Shown piece by piece: positions 38,001 through 53,036 of a DNA stretch of 64,000 nt. Below the pieces are notes generated by a model. The model worked only from the letters and a program-made list of their open reading frames with translations, ran no database searches and was not told the origin of the DNA. Made by a program: the position numbers and the translations under genes. The stretch is from Escallonia rubra (lineage: Eukaryota > Streptophyta > Magnoliopsida > Escalloniales > Escalloniaceae). The stretch spans positions 181,043 to 245,042 of the forward strand of contig JAVXUO010002873.1 of the NCBI GenBank assembly GCA_033065855.1. Direction: 5' to 3'. Positions within the stretch are counted from its first letter, which is position 1; each line of letters begins with the position of its first letter.

Positions 38001-41000
38001 TTCTGGATTAAATAACTTCCTATATCAAACAAACCAAAGACACAATTTCACCATCACGAGATATAGTTGCACGGGCACCGAGGAAATAGTATCCTGGTGT
38101 TGGAGTTGCTAGGATGCGATGCCTTCAAAGGATGTAGCGACAATATGAAACCAGGCTTTCGTGAGGGCAATGTGTGTTCAAATACACTCTCAACGAAGAA
38201 TAGAAAATTTGGAGCAAGCATGGTTAGTCCCGCATAAAAAGAGTACAATACATGTAAATGGGTTTTGTGAAATTGTTCTTATGGTTATCCTTTCTTATGT
38301 GACAGAAGATGCAAAAGACCTATTAGGTAGCCTTTGCCCATATTTGGAGAATCTAGTTGAAAAGTAGATTAGAAGAACCTAATGGCTAAAGGCACGTTGG
38401 TTGCTTGGAAAGCGTTGATTTCCTTTTTATCTGATAATGAAGGAAGTACTTGAAAACAATTCTGGCATGAAATTTTTCCCTTAACTAACGAATGATATAA
38501 AGCTCCACTGTTGATTGTTGCAAAGTGTTTCATGGCTACTTTGGTGGAGTTCTGCTAGGCTTGAGTGTCGTTATGTTGTTGTGAGGCAAGTGTTTATTGC
38601 CTTTATATGTGATGCAGGAGGCAGGGGAATATTGATAGAGAATAGATTAGAATGAGTGGAAGAGAAGGGAGGGTGCAAGAAGGAGATTAAACTCCAAGAG
38701 GAGGGAAGAAACACTAAAAACAGGGAGAATGAGGAGCACGAGAGAGGAAAAAGATAGTAGGCTATTATCACTGATCAGTTCACTATTAACTAACCGATAC
38801 ATTATATTAGGCCATCATAGTCATGCAGGACTTGGTGGAAAGTAACTAAAATCTGGAATTACTATACAATCCCTGAATTATTAAAGGAAGAGTAAGGCCT
38901 TTCCCTTCTTTTCTTCTTAGCTGATGAAGAATTGGATTCGTCGTCTTACACTTGTCCCAAATTTACATAAAATGTTCTCCCTCATAGTCTCCCGTTTCCC
39001 TCGTATAGAGCCACCTTCTTCACTCCGGCAATGCTACAACTGAAGTGTTTAAACCTCAGGGATAGTCACCGAGCACCCATCCAGCTACTCTGTAGTTCCG
39101 GAGCTACCCGGCTTGCAGAATAAATGCCCGCCTTCTTGTACTGACGTCCAGGTCTTCCCGGTTTTCTTTGCCCTTTTCTCTTTAAAGCTGTTCGTCTTGT
39201 GACGTTTCACTTTTCTTTGAAAAACTTGGACCAAAGAGGCAGTAAAACATTGTCAACGTCCTAAACAATACATCGTCAATATCGTCTAAGCCTTTGTCTC
39301 AAATTAGCTGCTGTCGGCTAAATGAATCCTTTTCTTCCATTGTTCCCTATCCAAGCACATGTTTCCTTACAAGCTTTTCTAGCATTATAAAGTCCTAACA
39401 TTTTCCGACGGGCCTGGGCTCACGCCTACATGGATCCTCTTCTGTGGCTTATCAATCCCTTTACAACTTCCATCAGTATGCCTTAATCGCTATGTGCTCC
39501 TTGTGCCTTTCTCTCATTTCTCCTCTGGTAATAGTGGACTAGAACCTCGTGACTCTCCCACTTTTGAGAATCTAAGATTTAATTATGATCAGGTGGGTGG
39601 CGCAAGTTCTTAAGCTATAACAAGGGTATGTCTCGGATAGATGTTAGGTGACTTATGCTTTCTGCCATTTCTGACATGCCCATTGTGGTTTGGTGTTCTG
39701 TCACCAGAGGATTTAATGGATCAATTGGCTTAAAAATTTAGAAGGTAGTTGTAAAACTTATTTCACCAAGATTTGTAGTATTTGTTTCTGAAGTGAGCCA
39801 ATCAGGTCTTTGCAGGAGCAAACAGAGAAAAAATGGGGATGAAATAGGCATATATGTAACAAAAGATACTTGTATAATTAGATGCTTAAAATCTCTGCCC
39901 TCGAGGGTCAGCATGAAAGAGAAACATGCAGTATTTTATGTCTGTCACTTTTTTATATCACACGGTGGAATTTTACGCGTTTGCACATGTAATTTGCAGT
40001 TTCTTGAGGATAAGGCTCGAATAAAAGATGCAGTCAGATTGGGAAAGGTAAGAGTTGATTATATGGGTGTTTCTAGACCTTGTAAATCTTTTTGGTTTTA
40101 TTAAGTTCTGGAATGTTTGCAGATTACCCTGGCATCAAGCTGGACACTTGAAGACTTTAAGGCTTCAATTTTGGAAGATATTAACTCACCACCTGTCTCA
40201 GAATTCAACTTAAAGGTATACTTTTTATCTACCTTCGATATGTGTAGAGTTCTAATCCAGAAGAAATCCTGTCTATTTGGTAGAGGATATTTCTTAGCAT
40301 GTTGTGTGTCACGATCCTATATGTTCTGATTGTGGTGATTTGACAATGACGAAATTAGGTGCCAAGTCATGATTTGAGAAAGGGTTCCAAACCCAAGTTT
40401 TTTAAATAGCTGCTTCTAGAGTAGACACAGATTCTTTTCCAGGTTTTAGAATTTAAAAGATATGACAATAGGATCCCTGCCCCGCCCCATCCCAAGTCAT
40501 CCCATCCCCATTCTGCGCCACCCCATTTCGGCCCCCATCTTTTAAGAACCCAACCTGCCCCATTTCCATATTGCCCCAGCTCAACCAAAATCACTCAATA
40601 GCTCAAAACTGAAATCCTAAATCCTAAACTACCTCCGAACCACTCTCTCTCCTCCCACCACATCAAACCCAAATACCATAGGTGTAGCTTTTTATAAAAA
40701 GTATTTCATTATTGGGGATCGGCCAATCAATAATAATTGAGAAGGAGAAGGATGAGTTAAGAAGAAGAAAAGAAGAAGAATAAGAGAGGGAGGCAACAAT
40801 GGGTAGGGCGGCGTCGACAACCAGCAGGGTAGGGAGGCGACAATGGGTACGGCAGTGTCGACAACCAGTAGGACAGGGAGGCACGGGCAAAGGCGGGGTA
40901 GGGAGGTGCCGGCGCAGCAACGGCCACCTCGTGAGATACTTGAAGATGAAAATTGACTGAAAAGAAGAACTTCGTTGGAGAAGATAAAAAAAGAAAGACT

Positions 41001-44000
41001 TTACAAAAGTCCATTTGGGCCCTTATGCCCTATGTCGTCTCATTTGCCTTAATCCCATTTAGACCCCTCCAGAAGAAGCCCATCTGGGGCGGGGTGGGAC
41101 AGGGATCCAAATGGGGCCCCGAAACTGCTATCCCTGGCAACATCCTACTTATTTTGTGATATCTTCTTCTTCTTTCCATTCTTTGATAAGTAGTGTCGTT
41201 TGGAAAAAAGCCCAAGTGCGTGCAAACCCATGTGCAATAGCTGTACATAAAACATGCAAAAATAAGATTCAGGACCTCCAAGGCCTCCTAACCTAACAAA
41301 ACCAGGCCGTCCCATCCAACCATGAGAGGGCAAGACTTTGCTGCTGCCCCTTAACAAAACTTATTTATAAAATCCTTACAAACGCCATAGTCAAATCTGG
41401 TCAGTCCTTTGGAAAAAGGAATAGGCTTGCAAACAATGCAAAGGCAACTTCACGCCATCAAAAGGTGCGAGATTCCTTTACTCCTCAAAACCTTTCAGTA
41501 TAGGGTGTTAAACAATAGTGCAGAATTTAGGGGCCTAGCTCTGGTTAAGCACGTGCTGGGGTGGTGGATTTGAGTGCTTGTTGGAAGCAAAAGTAGTTTG
41601 TTTTCTCCTAGCTAGGTCACCAGGGCCTTGCCAAAAAGGATTTACTTGGTAAGTGACTCTGAGGAAGTGTTATTGAACTTGGGACCATGCATTGGTTTTT
41701 TAATACTGAAGGTTCTAGTGTGGGGGAAGCATGAGAAGAGCCTTGGATGTAGACATTTATCATTAGCTTTATGGTTCCTGAGAAGTTTGGAGGACAGCTT
41801 CTATCTTCACGATTTATTGGATCTTTTCTGATCCTAGTTGTCATTCTGTTGGCAGAGGGTGTACAAAATTCGGATGTTAATTTAAAGCCATGTTCCGACC
41901 CGGACGTTTTCGTGATTATAAATTTTGCAGCAATAGACTGGTCCATGCATTAATTATGGTTTCTTTTGTTAATGTAGTGAGCCTGCATAAATCACCCAGT
42001 ATTCACGAACATGACACTGTTCATGAAATTATCTGGACGGGTACATGTCGTCATTAAGAACATTCCACTGAACACGTGTATTCCAAATTAATTCGCTGGT
42101 GGTTAAGTACCGAGTTTACTGCTGATGAGCAAGCAAGATAGCAATCGAAGAGTTCATGGCCCTGACCTCTATGGTTCATCTCATTCTTCTTGGGCTTAGG
42201 GTTGCTATAATGTGTTTCTTGTTTGGCTGAACCAAAATTGTCATCAAACTATTGTACATCCACAAGAGCACAAGAGCCGTTTGGCTCGGGGAAGAGCATG
42301 ACCTTGGAGGAAAGCAGCAAAACTTAGATGGTTGCTAAGGTAGTCATGTAAGTGATGACCGGGAGGAAAAGATGCAAAAACTTTGCATCAAATCCAGGGG
42401 TCGCATGCAAGAGTAGTTTAATTGATGTTTTCTGTCAATTGTTAAAGGACGATTTTCATCGTTGTGCCCATACTCACAGCTTAAGCTTTGGAGCAACTGA
42501 CAACTTAATTGGCAACTCTCCAAGCTTGCATCTGAACTTTATTATGTTATTTTTCCCTGGTAGAGCACATGTGGCTCATCTTATTTCCTGGACGTAATTT
42601 TTTTTTCAACTTGGATCTCTCTCTCTCTCTCGGTGTGTCTGTGTCTGTGTGTGTCTTTCTCTTCCAGACTTAATGTATGCATGCTTTGCCTCCTTACAGC
42701 TCGTATTTGATGAGTTACTCGAAAGGGTCAGGGAGAGGGAGGAGAAAGAAGCAAAAAAGCGTAAACGACTTGCAGATGACTTCCATGAACTCTTATGTAA
42801 TTTGAAGGTGTTGCAAGCCGTGCTTTCAGTTGTTATTGTTGTCGAACTTATGCTTTTGTCTATCTTGTTACCCGTTTGATCTTTTTGTCTCCTAGCAGGA
42901 AGTTAGTGTATCTTCAAGATGGGAAGACTGCAGATCACTATTTGAAGATAGACAACAAAATTGGTATATCTTTTTAATCACTGAAATGTGAAAAAGAACG
43001 TTCTGGAACTTTTTTCATGTATTGAATTTCATCTTGCTTTTGGGGTATATGTGGTCTGCCTCCTCACTTTTGGGTCGAACAAATTGCGCCCCTCGGTTAT
43101 TACTTTTAACTACCTGCCCCTTCAAGAATTAATAATTACAACCCCCTTCTGCAGGTAGAGAGTCCAAGAAAAACCCCATCTTCAAACTTAACTATTAAGA
43201 TCAGTAGATGTATCGATTGGCTTGGATCCCTAGTTCAATTGTGACTTTAATTTCTGCATTCACTTTTCAATGGGAGTTTTCAATTTCAGTTGATTGACAT
43301 CTTAAGAAAACTTGCAAAATCACTAGAAAATCAATCACAACCATGAGAATAAAGAAAACCTAAAACAATTAAGAACAGGAAACAATTAGGAGCGTACAAG
43401 GTGAATAAGCATGATCCGGGATTCGGGTGCGAACTTGAACTTCAAAAGCCCAGCTCTATCTGAATGCTATAGATGTCTCCACCTTGCATTTGTATCTTCT
43501 AAAAATTTGTCCAGCAGGTAATGGCTTTATACGTCCTCAAGGTACTGTAATGGCAGGTATACACTATTTATGGGCACTTTCTCCTTATTAGGTCATGTCT
43601 TTTGCACATTACCACTTCTATACCAAGATTCGAGCGTTAGGGAGAATGTGTAATGTGTAACAACCCCCCCCCCCCCCAACACACACACACACACACACAA
43701 TCCCCCTCTCAGAAAACATAAGGGGGCAAACTGTATTTACCCCCCTTTTCTTTCCTGAAAGTAAAGTATTCTTGATTACCTACTTGGTTTCGCTGTTCCT
43801 GAAATTTCTACAAGAACCATGTTAATGACGTTCTGCATTTTGTTCTTTGGTTTGGTTGACCTCTAAGGACACAGTTGACCTAAAGTAAGTGTCAGTATAA
43901 CATCTTCTCAAATGTCGGAACCATGTCCTGTACTTGCTTCCTTTACATCCATAGCTAGGTGGGTTTCCTCAAAGGATGACCCCTCGCACGTAATACATGC

Positions 44001-46191
44001 TCCTTACCCTTCTTTATCTAATGCCTCAAAACATTAGGGTCGTTGGATGCAGTACTGCACTACCACTGAAGATTTGCTTTGTAGTCAGAGAGTCACCAAT
44101 ATGCTAACGCCCCAGCTATTTAAGTTTTGGTACACTTTAATATTTCCTTCTCTATATGTTTTCATGGCGAAGTAATATATGGAATATAGTAATTTTACAA
44201 GGTTTTTAGATTAGTTAACAATAAGGTAAAGTTCTTTAAGTAGAAGCTTAGCGGTTCCTTCATAATAAATTCAGACTGAATCTGAATAGGACTTCTTTAC
44301 ATATCTTGTTGATTATTATCTTTGAATCACCCTCATAATTAGTAGCACCTCACTGTACCCAGACTACCCCCTTGGATCGCGTTTATATAACAAATATCTG
44401 CACAAGAATTCCAGAGGAATTTGGAATATTGGATTTCTTTACAATATTGTATCTTGTTGATAATTCTTGTCACTAGAAGCATCTCGACTTACGCAAATTA
44501 ATGAATCGAGACTACCACCTTTGGATCTCATTTTATATAACGAAACCGATCCGCGTTTCCGTAATATCTAGTTTATTTTGGATTTCCCCCATTATTTTAA
44601 TGATGCATAATTCCTATGTCCTATGGATATTGGATATGTTGGTCAATATTCGGTTGCCCATACAAGCATGTGCATGCTTATGCATTGTGCATATCAGAAA
44701 TATGCAAAGAATTAATATAGTTGTGCCTCTGTGTTTGACTTGGCAAGTTTCAGTTTCCAGAGTGAAAGTGTTGTCTTAAGTGCATAGTTCATGTTGATCT
44801 CTTTTGCATTTGCAGTTTTAATTCCCAGAAACTTTATCAGTACTTATGTTGGCGAATACTCTTGTACAGGTTTAACGAGGAAGAAAGCTTCTTTCGGGAG
44901 ATCTTTGAGAAATACATATTAGAACAGAAAGAAAAAGCGAGAGAGAAGGAGCGAAAGCGAAAGGAGGAGAAGGTATCAGATGTTTATTTCCAATTCATAT
45001 ATTATGGAAGTTTCTTGAGTGTGAGTCTTGGTACAACGATAAAATGGCTCCATTGCGACCAGGAGGTCACACGTGGGAACTTTTTGCGGGTTGATCTATC
45101 ATGGTTACTGCTCAGATGGGATCCGTAATGATGGTGGTGGTTGGTGGTGGTAGGGGAAATAAGGAGAGAGTTGAATGAACGAAGGGGTCACTTTGCCCTT
45201 TTTATTTTTCAAGCCTTTAATTGCTTTGGCAACAGCCCCTGTTGCTTTGGCATTAGGGCTCCCTTATCTTTTACGTTGCTTGTTGGGAGATGAAGGTTGT
45301 TCACAGAATGAACCTCTTTGCAGTCGCATGTTTGGGCTGCGGCACACCTAACCCTCCCCAGACCCTGCAGTGGCAGGAGCTGGCCTAGCCCTTCGTTTTA
45401 ATACCTGTGTTCTTTTAGTCTTAATTTTTCTTGCATATTTTTGTTCTTCTTTCTCAATACAAAGCTGAGAAACCCTAATTTTTTTCCTTTTTAAGTTGGC
45501 CAACATGGGTACAAAACAGTGGAGTACATTTGAGCTGATAGTTGACAGCGTTATCATGCTTTAGTTTTCGCTTTTGAATCTTTTGCTTCTGCTGAAGGTT
45601 GGACCATGTAGATCAAAAGGGTAAATAGAAAGGTGTTAATTTCTTGCCGCTTCACTTTGCAGGCCAAAAAAGATAGAGAAGTGAAAGAAAGAGAAAAGAG
45701 GAAGGCAAAGAGAAGGGATAAAGAGAGGGGAACTGGGAAAGAGAAACCTAGGAAGGATGCAACAGACAGTGACAATGATGATAGAGCTGAATCTCATAGT
45801 TTAGAAGAGAACAAAAGATCGGGAAGGGACAAAGACAAGAAACATAGGAAGCGCCATCAGAGTTCTTTGGATGACGTGAGCTTGGATGAAAATGAGAAAG
45901 ATAGGTCTAAGAGTTCCCGGAGACACAGTGTTGAGCACAAAAAACCAAAGCAGGTATCCTAATTTTACCTTGCTGTGCATGAAGACTAATTACACCTCCT
46001 CTGTGCATTAGCGTTTTGTGACCTGAAAATATGACCTGATGTAGATGGAGCAATATGGAGGTACATCAGAGGCAGATCATGATAGCAGGCGCAAGAGACA
46101 CAAGCGAGATTCTTGGAATGGTTCTCACAGGAATGGTGATTATGAAGAGCAGAATGACGGGGACTTTGGTGAGGATGGGGAAGTTCGGTAG
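29052..46191 (+). CDS. PRP40A: Pre-mRNA-processing protein 40A (WW/FF protein, 28 coding exons, 1025 aa)
   Basis: U1 snRNP-associated splicing factor; its WW domains bind the RNA polymerase II tail and SF1-type proteins. Exons: 29052-29084, 30053-30118, 30214-30528, 30617-30808, 30920-30996, 31637-31706, 34559-34611, 34729-34786, 34866-35233, 35315-35387, 35476-35574, 35653-35721, 35818-35895, 36028-36114, 36238-36272, 36474-36579, 37042-37122, 37211-37303, 37403-37456, 37545-37661, 37777-37875, 40000-40047, 40123-40215, 42700-42807, 42899-42963, 44870-44972, 45663-45953, 46045-46191. Every junction keeps phase; total 3078 nt. The N-terminus is Pro/Gln-rich ([11 protein letters not shown]). 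WW1 is at about 218-243 (W-YYYN-W-P) and WW2 at about 259-284. A Ser/Ala/Pro linker runs to about 435. FF domains cover about 469-870, with [19 protein letters not shown] in the first. The tail is Lys/Arg/Glu/Asp-rich and ends DFGEDGEVR. Long introns hold transposon debris. Confidence 0.95.
31707..34558 (+). other. PRP40A intron 6 (2.85 kb)
   Basis: Lies between the exon ending WW domain 1 and the exon starting WW domain 2. I see no nested gene. Short open frames (for example 32556-32849 and 33524-33778) lack coding character. It includes CA-rich bits near 33809 and no repeat with clear ends. Confidence 0.6.
37876..39999 (+). other. PRP40A intron 21 (2.1 kb)
   Basis: Contains patches of GC content closer to coding DNA (around 38050-38400 and 39000-39500), suggesting inserted or old captured sequence. 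No frame or transposon termini were recognised. Confidence 0.5.
40471..41136. mobile_element. hAT-like element in PRP40A intron 23, left end truncated
   Basis: The left GGATCCCTGCCCCGCCCC (40471) pairs with the reverse complement of the right side (GGATCCCTGTCCCACCCCGC, at 41108 inward). The right side extends further out to a CAGGGATAGCAG terminus at 41136, which the left lacks. CAGGG(A/T) ends are typical of hAT elements. The interior 40780-40920 has 44-bp tandem units (GAGGC-ACAATGGGTA--GC at 40790 and 40834). No transposase and no target duplication seen. Confidence 0.5.
40790..40884. repeat. Two 44-bp tandem units inside the intronic element
   Basis: Units start at 40790 and 40834 and share ACAATGGGTA, then GTCGACAACCAG and an AGGG block. 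A partial third unit follows. Confidence 0.75.
42894..42898 (+). promoter_or_regulatory. NAGNAG tandem splice acceptor before PRP40A exon 25
   Basis: The intron ends CCTAGCAG|GAA. Use of the first AG (after 42895) would add one CAG codon (Gln) before Glu without shifting frame. The downstream site is assumed in the gene model. Confidence 0.6.
43664..43702 (+). repeat. Poly-C (14) followed by (AC)n microsatellite in intron 25
   Basis: C-run at 43664-43677, then AAC and AC repeats to about 43702. Length is uncertain because of homopolymer error. Confidence 0.85.
44283..44545. repeat. Diverged tandem duplication, about 145-bp period, in intron 25
   Basis: Two units share ACTTCTTTACA/ATTTCTTTACA, TCTTGTTGAT, TAGCACCTC/AGAAGCATCTC, GACTACC-CCTTTGGATC-like text and TTTATATAAC. 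Similarity is roughly 70%, so the duplication is old. Confidence 0.55.
45024..45395 (+). mobile_element. Au-type SINE remnant split by an insertion, intron 26
   Basis: The left half (45024-45078) reads GTACAACGATAAAATGGCTC then CATTGCGACCAGGAGGTCAC, resembling the tRNA-derived head of plant Au SINEs. The right half (about 45306-45395) reads GAACCTCTTTGCAGTCGCAT, then GGGCTGCGGCACACCTAACC, then CTCCCCAGACCC and GCAGTGGCAGGAGCT, the SINE tail region. About 227 bp between them (45079-45305) is foreign to the SINE. Recognition is from memory of the family. Confidence 0.5.
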
Positions 46192-47226
46192 TCATTCCAT
46201 TCCAACAGACAACTTACTCAATTTTTTGTAATAATATACTGTATCTTTTAGTGTCAATATATATTATGTTCATTGTTTCTATTTTTGCAACATCCATTTT
46301 CATTTCCTTTGTTTTGGTCTGAAAGGATATCTTAGACGGGGTACACCAAGTATATTGGAATGGAGGTGGTGAGTTCACTGGTTTTGGTGATGACAAATGG
46401 TCTATGGGATGAGAGTTGAGCTGCATTGGTACATAAGCTAGTAAGTGCCAACATCAGTTTTATTTTATAATAATTACCTCAGGGACTGCAAAAGACTAAT
46501 TCGTCTTTCCAGCTTGCCGTCTCTCTCTTGACTTGAAAACGATGCAACTTGGGTGTACTAAGATTCATAGGCTTTAAGGTTGGGCAGGTAATTGATTTTG
46601 GCTGGTTGTGGAGGAATATTTTTTGAGGTTTGCTTTCAATTTAGAAATATCCAGGCTATTTCCATCACAAAATGCGGCAACGTTACCAGATTATGACTTT
46701 TTCGATAAGCCTGGTTAGCAGCCACTTACTCACCACATGATGTTGAAGCCTTTACTTTGGTGCAACCCAGTAGCCCGGAATTTCTTAATTCATAGCACTG
46801 TGATGAAATAATTCGAACAAGATCCAAATATAAGCAGTCAATTTGAAGTAGCATCGCTATAAACTTGAACTTGGTTAAACTAAATGAGGTACTGTAAGGT
46901 TTGTCACTGGCACTGCGCCGAAGTTCCTTAGAACCCCTAACACCATGATCGGAGAAAAAGGGGAGATTGTGGGATATTCAAGCAGGATGATGATAGTGCA
47001 TATTGTTATATTATTCTAATACCCACATGTTAATGCACTAATCCTCGCCAGCAGCATCATACACGGACATAAACACTTAAAAAGAATGGTACCTGTTATT
47101 CCACTTGAGCAAAGTATTGAGCTGAATCTCATACAAGGGAATCAAAATTTCAGTAGTATATAAACAAAGTTCCTAATCTAGAACTTAACAAGAAGCCTAA
47201 ACTGCAGAAGTAAAGCAAAAGGCAAC
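46192..47226. other. Convergent spacer between PRP40A and CDC48
   Basis: About 1 kb that must contain the 3' UTRs of both genes, read toward each other. No coding frame is supported. No poly-T run on the plus strand marks a retroposed poly-A tail of the CDC48 copy. Confidence 0.6.
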
Positions 47227-49701
<2,475 letters not shown>

Positions 49702-49743
49702 CTAGTAGTGTTTGATGGGAGAAGAAGAGTGGGTTTGGAGGGG

Positions 49744-49751
49744 TATTTATA
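49744..49751 (-). promoter_or_regulatory. TATA box of the CDC48 gene
   Basis: The minus strand reads CCTATAAATACCCC, a near-perfect plant TATA box, about 94 bp upstream of the ATG. It supports an active promoter for the intronless gene. Confidence 0.65.
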
Positions 49752-52345
49752 GGTTTAGGGTGTGTACTGTCTTACCAATTCCTTGTCGGATCAGACTCCT
49801 TTTCTTGTAGTTGCTTCCGTTGCTTTTCGGTTTAGGATTTGTTTTTGGTTCAGATTTATCAAGTCACATACCATTATGGTAATGACCATAGGATTATAGT
49901 ATTGCTACAGTTTTAATTAGGAAGGTTCTCCTTTTACGATTTTAATTAGGAAGATCCTCCTTTTACGATTTTAATAATGACAATCTTTGTGTACTATTTC
50001 AGGCCACGTTAGAAGCGTAGTAGCGGTTTCCCCTTTATCTCAAAAGGGTTATATACTTTAATGTCTTAGAGCTATTTTTTCTTATATTGGGTTAAGTTTT
50101 GAGAACCATTTTAGGTGTTTTCAGTTTTTTGTTACTATTTGAGTATTTTATCTAAAACGAAAACATAAAATGGTCAAATTTTTTTGTTTGGTAACATTAA
50201 AAAAAAGAATTGATGAATTGAATTTCATGGGAACATTTTGGAATTGGATTTCATGGGATTTGACTGGATTTGTTTATTTAGTGTGAAATTCGATGAAAAA
50301 TGGTCGGATTTCGTGAGATTTCGATTTACTTGAATTAAAAGTAATTGTTTACCTATCTTACCCTTTTTCTGGATCTCTTCAACAATGAACCAACCATCAC
50401 CATCTTCATTGCCGCTACCGCCACGCCACTTTTAAAGTTTTAAGAGTTGCGCTAAACTCTTTGTACTTTAAGTAATATAAATCTTCAAAAAGCTTCGCTA
50501 GGTATGGGAAAAGCATTACGAGTTGTATTCTAGCTTTTTGGTTGTAAAATTCATTGATCGCCGAATCTTTGCGGAAGGTGATACACAACAATTTGTAAAC
50601 AACCACTCATTTAGTGGCGAGAAGGCGAAAGTATTAATCTTGCTGAAAATGTGATTCTCTTTCGGTTTCATTCGAGCAAAATTGCGCACAAGTTAAATAC
50701 GCTTAGGTAATCCGCAAGTACACGAAAACCTTAATTGAGGACCTACCTTTTCAATTTTTAATGGCGTGATCTGAATGTTCTAATTTGCCATTAAGTACTT
50801 CCGTCCAAATCCCTGACTTTAGAGACAAATCGTCAGCGCATGGTTGATTCTTTTTTCTTCATCTTTTTTATTCATATCTATTTTTCATTTTTTCTTCTTC
50901 TTCTTCTTCTTGCCCACCTACCTCCCCTGCCGCCACACCCCAAGCCTAGTAGTAGGAATAACTTATAACCCTTTCGTATAGTGACCATTAATCATTGTTA
51001 CATACTGCTAGTAGTGGCTTTTACATATATCTTCAAGATAATCCGTAATAACATTTTTTAGTATCACTAATTCAAAGTTATGAAACGTATTTAGTTACCA
51101 TTATTTATCGTTCTACGATAATTTATGCTCTTTCTATGGCGCCAAAAACGTTTCTTCTCCATAGAGATTTCCTACACTAAGAAAAACAACAAACAAGGTA
51201 GTACTAGTAACTTAGTAAGTTTTCCATAGAAGGCCTTAAAAGCCCAGCCAATGGCCGATGAGCCCTCGAACCAACGCCCATGTCCAACAAATAGATAGGC
51301 CGTTAGGCCCACGTATTCCTGTTATATATTTGCTAGGGTGCTATGGCATTTTCAAATTGCAATAACCCCCCACGACAATTTTGCAAAAGAATTGGGGGAT
51401 CTGTACAAATATGACATAGTTCAGGCGACTTAATGCATATTACCCTGCCTCGTGTTCGATCTGTTTTAACGTACTATATTTTATACTACATGCTTATTAA
51501 TGCTACGATTGATAGCAATTTTGTCCAAAATATAAAACAAATCAAATTGGTTGAAGCATCGCGATGATCATAGAGAATTCACCATTGAAATTCTTGCAAT
51601 ATTTTTCAAATGGAGGTTGCTTGTTATCACCATTATGAAAAATGCGTTTGACGGACATTGGTAGCATGTAATGTGAACAAGTAAAGTCATAATTGGGCGA
51701 TGGGGTTTGGGGAATTAACTTGAGGTTGCGCAACGAAACACACCACTGGAACGGCAATAGGCACGATAGCCTTCCTTGACTCGCTTAAATTTATTTCATG
51801 CGATCTCTTATTTCCCTAATGCCAAAGCGAATGGGATACTTCAGCAGAAAAATCTTTGGACAGTCATTGAGAAAACTATTTCCCACAATTAGGGTTCAAC
51901 AAAAGAGGTCAACACTTCTCTGCATGTACACAATCACGTACGAATTGATAGTCAATTCGGCCGTGGCTGAACATAACTGAAAATTGGAAGAGTTTAAATA
52001 CGGGTGGTTTTTAAAGCACTAAGGGGCTATAGAAATAATAGCTGAAGATCAGGGTTTTTTTTTTTTATCTCACCAGATCAGAAAAAGTTCAAAAATTAAA
52101 TAATTTCTAGACTAGAATGAACAATTTTTCCACTTTGACTCACTATAATCGTTATAACTAAACCGTAAGACTACTATATTACTGGCTGCTCTTCACTCAA
52201 AAGTGACGGTCTAGTGCTCAAGGCTTATAACCATAGCGGAGTTTAGTAAGCCTTACCACATTCTTAGACGACGAAAATTATTACTCCCCCTCACCAAAAA
52301 GGAATTAAACAAATTTAAGCTAGTATAGTATGAACATAAATGGGT
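49752..52345. other. Intergenic, one short tandem repeat
   Basis: No supported gene. The 50200-50420 and 50600-51500 stretches are AT-rich with scattered stops. A TTC microsatellite lies near 50890. Small frames such as 50415-50606 (-) and 51542-51757 (-) lack support. Confidence 0.5.
49911..49973. repeat. Two 29-bp tandem units
   Basis: TTTTAATTAGGAAG followed by a CTCCTTTTACGA-type end occurs at 49911 and 49940, with the start of a third unit at 49969. Confidence 0.9.
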
Positions 52346-52353
52346 GTCTTACC

Positions 52354-53028
52354 TAAGGGTGAGCACTAACCGTTCAAACCGATCTGAACCATTCAAACAG
52401 AACGAATACAATTCGAACCATACGAAAATCTTAACGGTTCGGTTTGACGTTTCTCAAACTGACATTGATTTGGTTCACGATTCACAATTTTGAAATCGAC
52501 CACAAATCGAACCGATCTAACCTATGATATGTTAATTATTTTTAGTAACAATAGTAACATCTATTGACAATTTTCACATACATGGTATCCAAGCAAACAA
52601 AACTTTAAAGTTAAAAGAAGAGAAAATTATGAGAGCAATAATATCCCAAAAATTTGTGACCAATATATCTCTTTTACATTTACTAATTCTTTCTCATAGA
52701 TCAATGACAAAGCCACACTTGATGCTTTATTGTAACATATATATGAAATAACACGTATATCTTATGTTAACATAAGTATTTATTTATCGAATGCAACAAG
52801 ATTATTTGCAATTAAGTGAGAAATAACTTCAATTTAATTATACTTAGATTCAATAGTAGTCTGCAAATGAACAGCGTCTTTAAATGAATGCAAACCGATC
52901 CAAACCAACTACATGGAACCGTTTAAACCGTCCAAAGTGTTTGGTACTATTCGGTTCATAATTTTTGTAACGCTTAGATTGCGATTCGACCCCCAAACCA
53001 AACCAAAACGAACGGTGCTCACCCTTTA
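52354..53028. mobile_element. Small hAT-like non-autonomous element, copy 1
   Basis: The left end TAAGGGTGAGCAC and the reverse complement of the right end TAAAGGGTGAGCACC form inverted termini. Subterminal regions on both sides are rich in CGGTT/AACCG and GGTTTGG motifs, usual for hAT elements. Flanking 8-mers GTCTTACC (52346-52353) and TTCTAACC (53029-53036) agree at 6 of 8, as expected for an aged 8-bp target duplication. Its middle (around 52730-52810) matches 57870-57950 in reverse orientation. Confidence 0.7.
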
Positions 53029-53036
53029 TTCTAACC

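Noticed and set aside
38161..38367. 68-aa plus-strand frame in PRP40A intron 21
   Set aside because: No ATG context, splice support or recognised domain; would break PRP40A phase if used as an exon.
45348..45775. Minus-strand frames across the SINE tail and PRP40A exon 27
   Set aside because: Low-complexity Ser/Leu/Phe mirror of the Lys/Arg/Glu-rich PRP40A tail.
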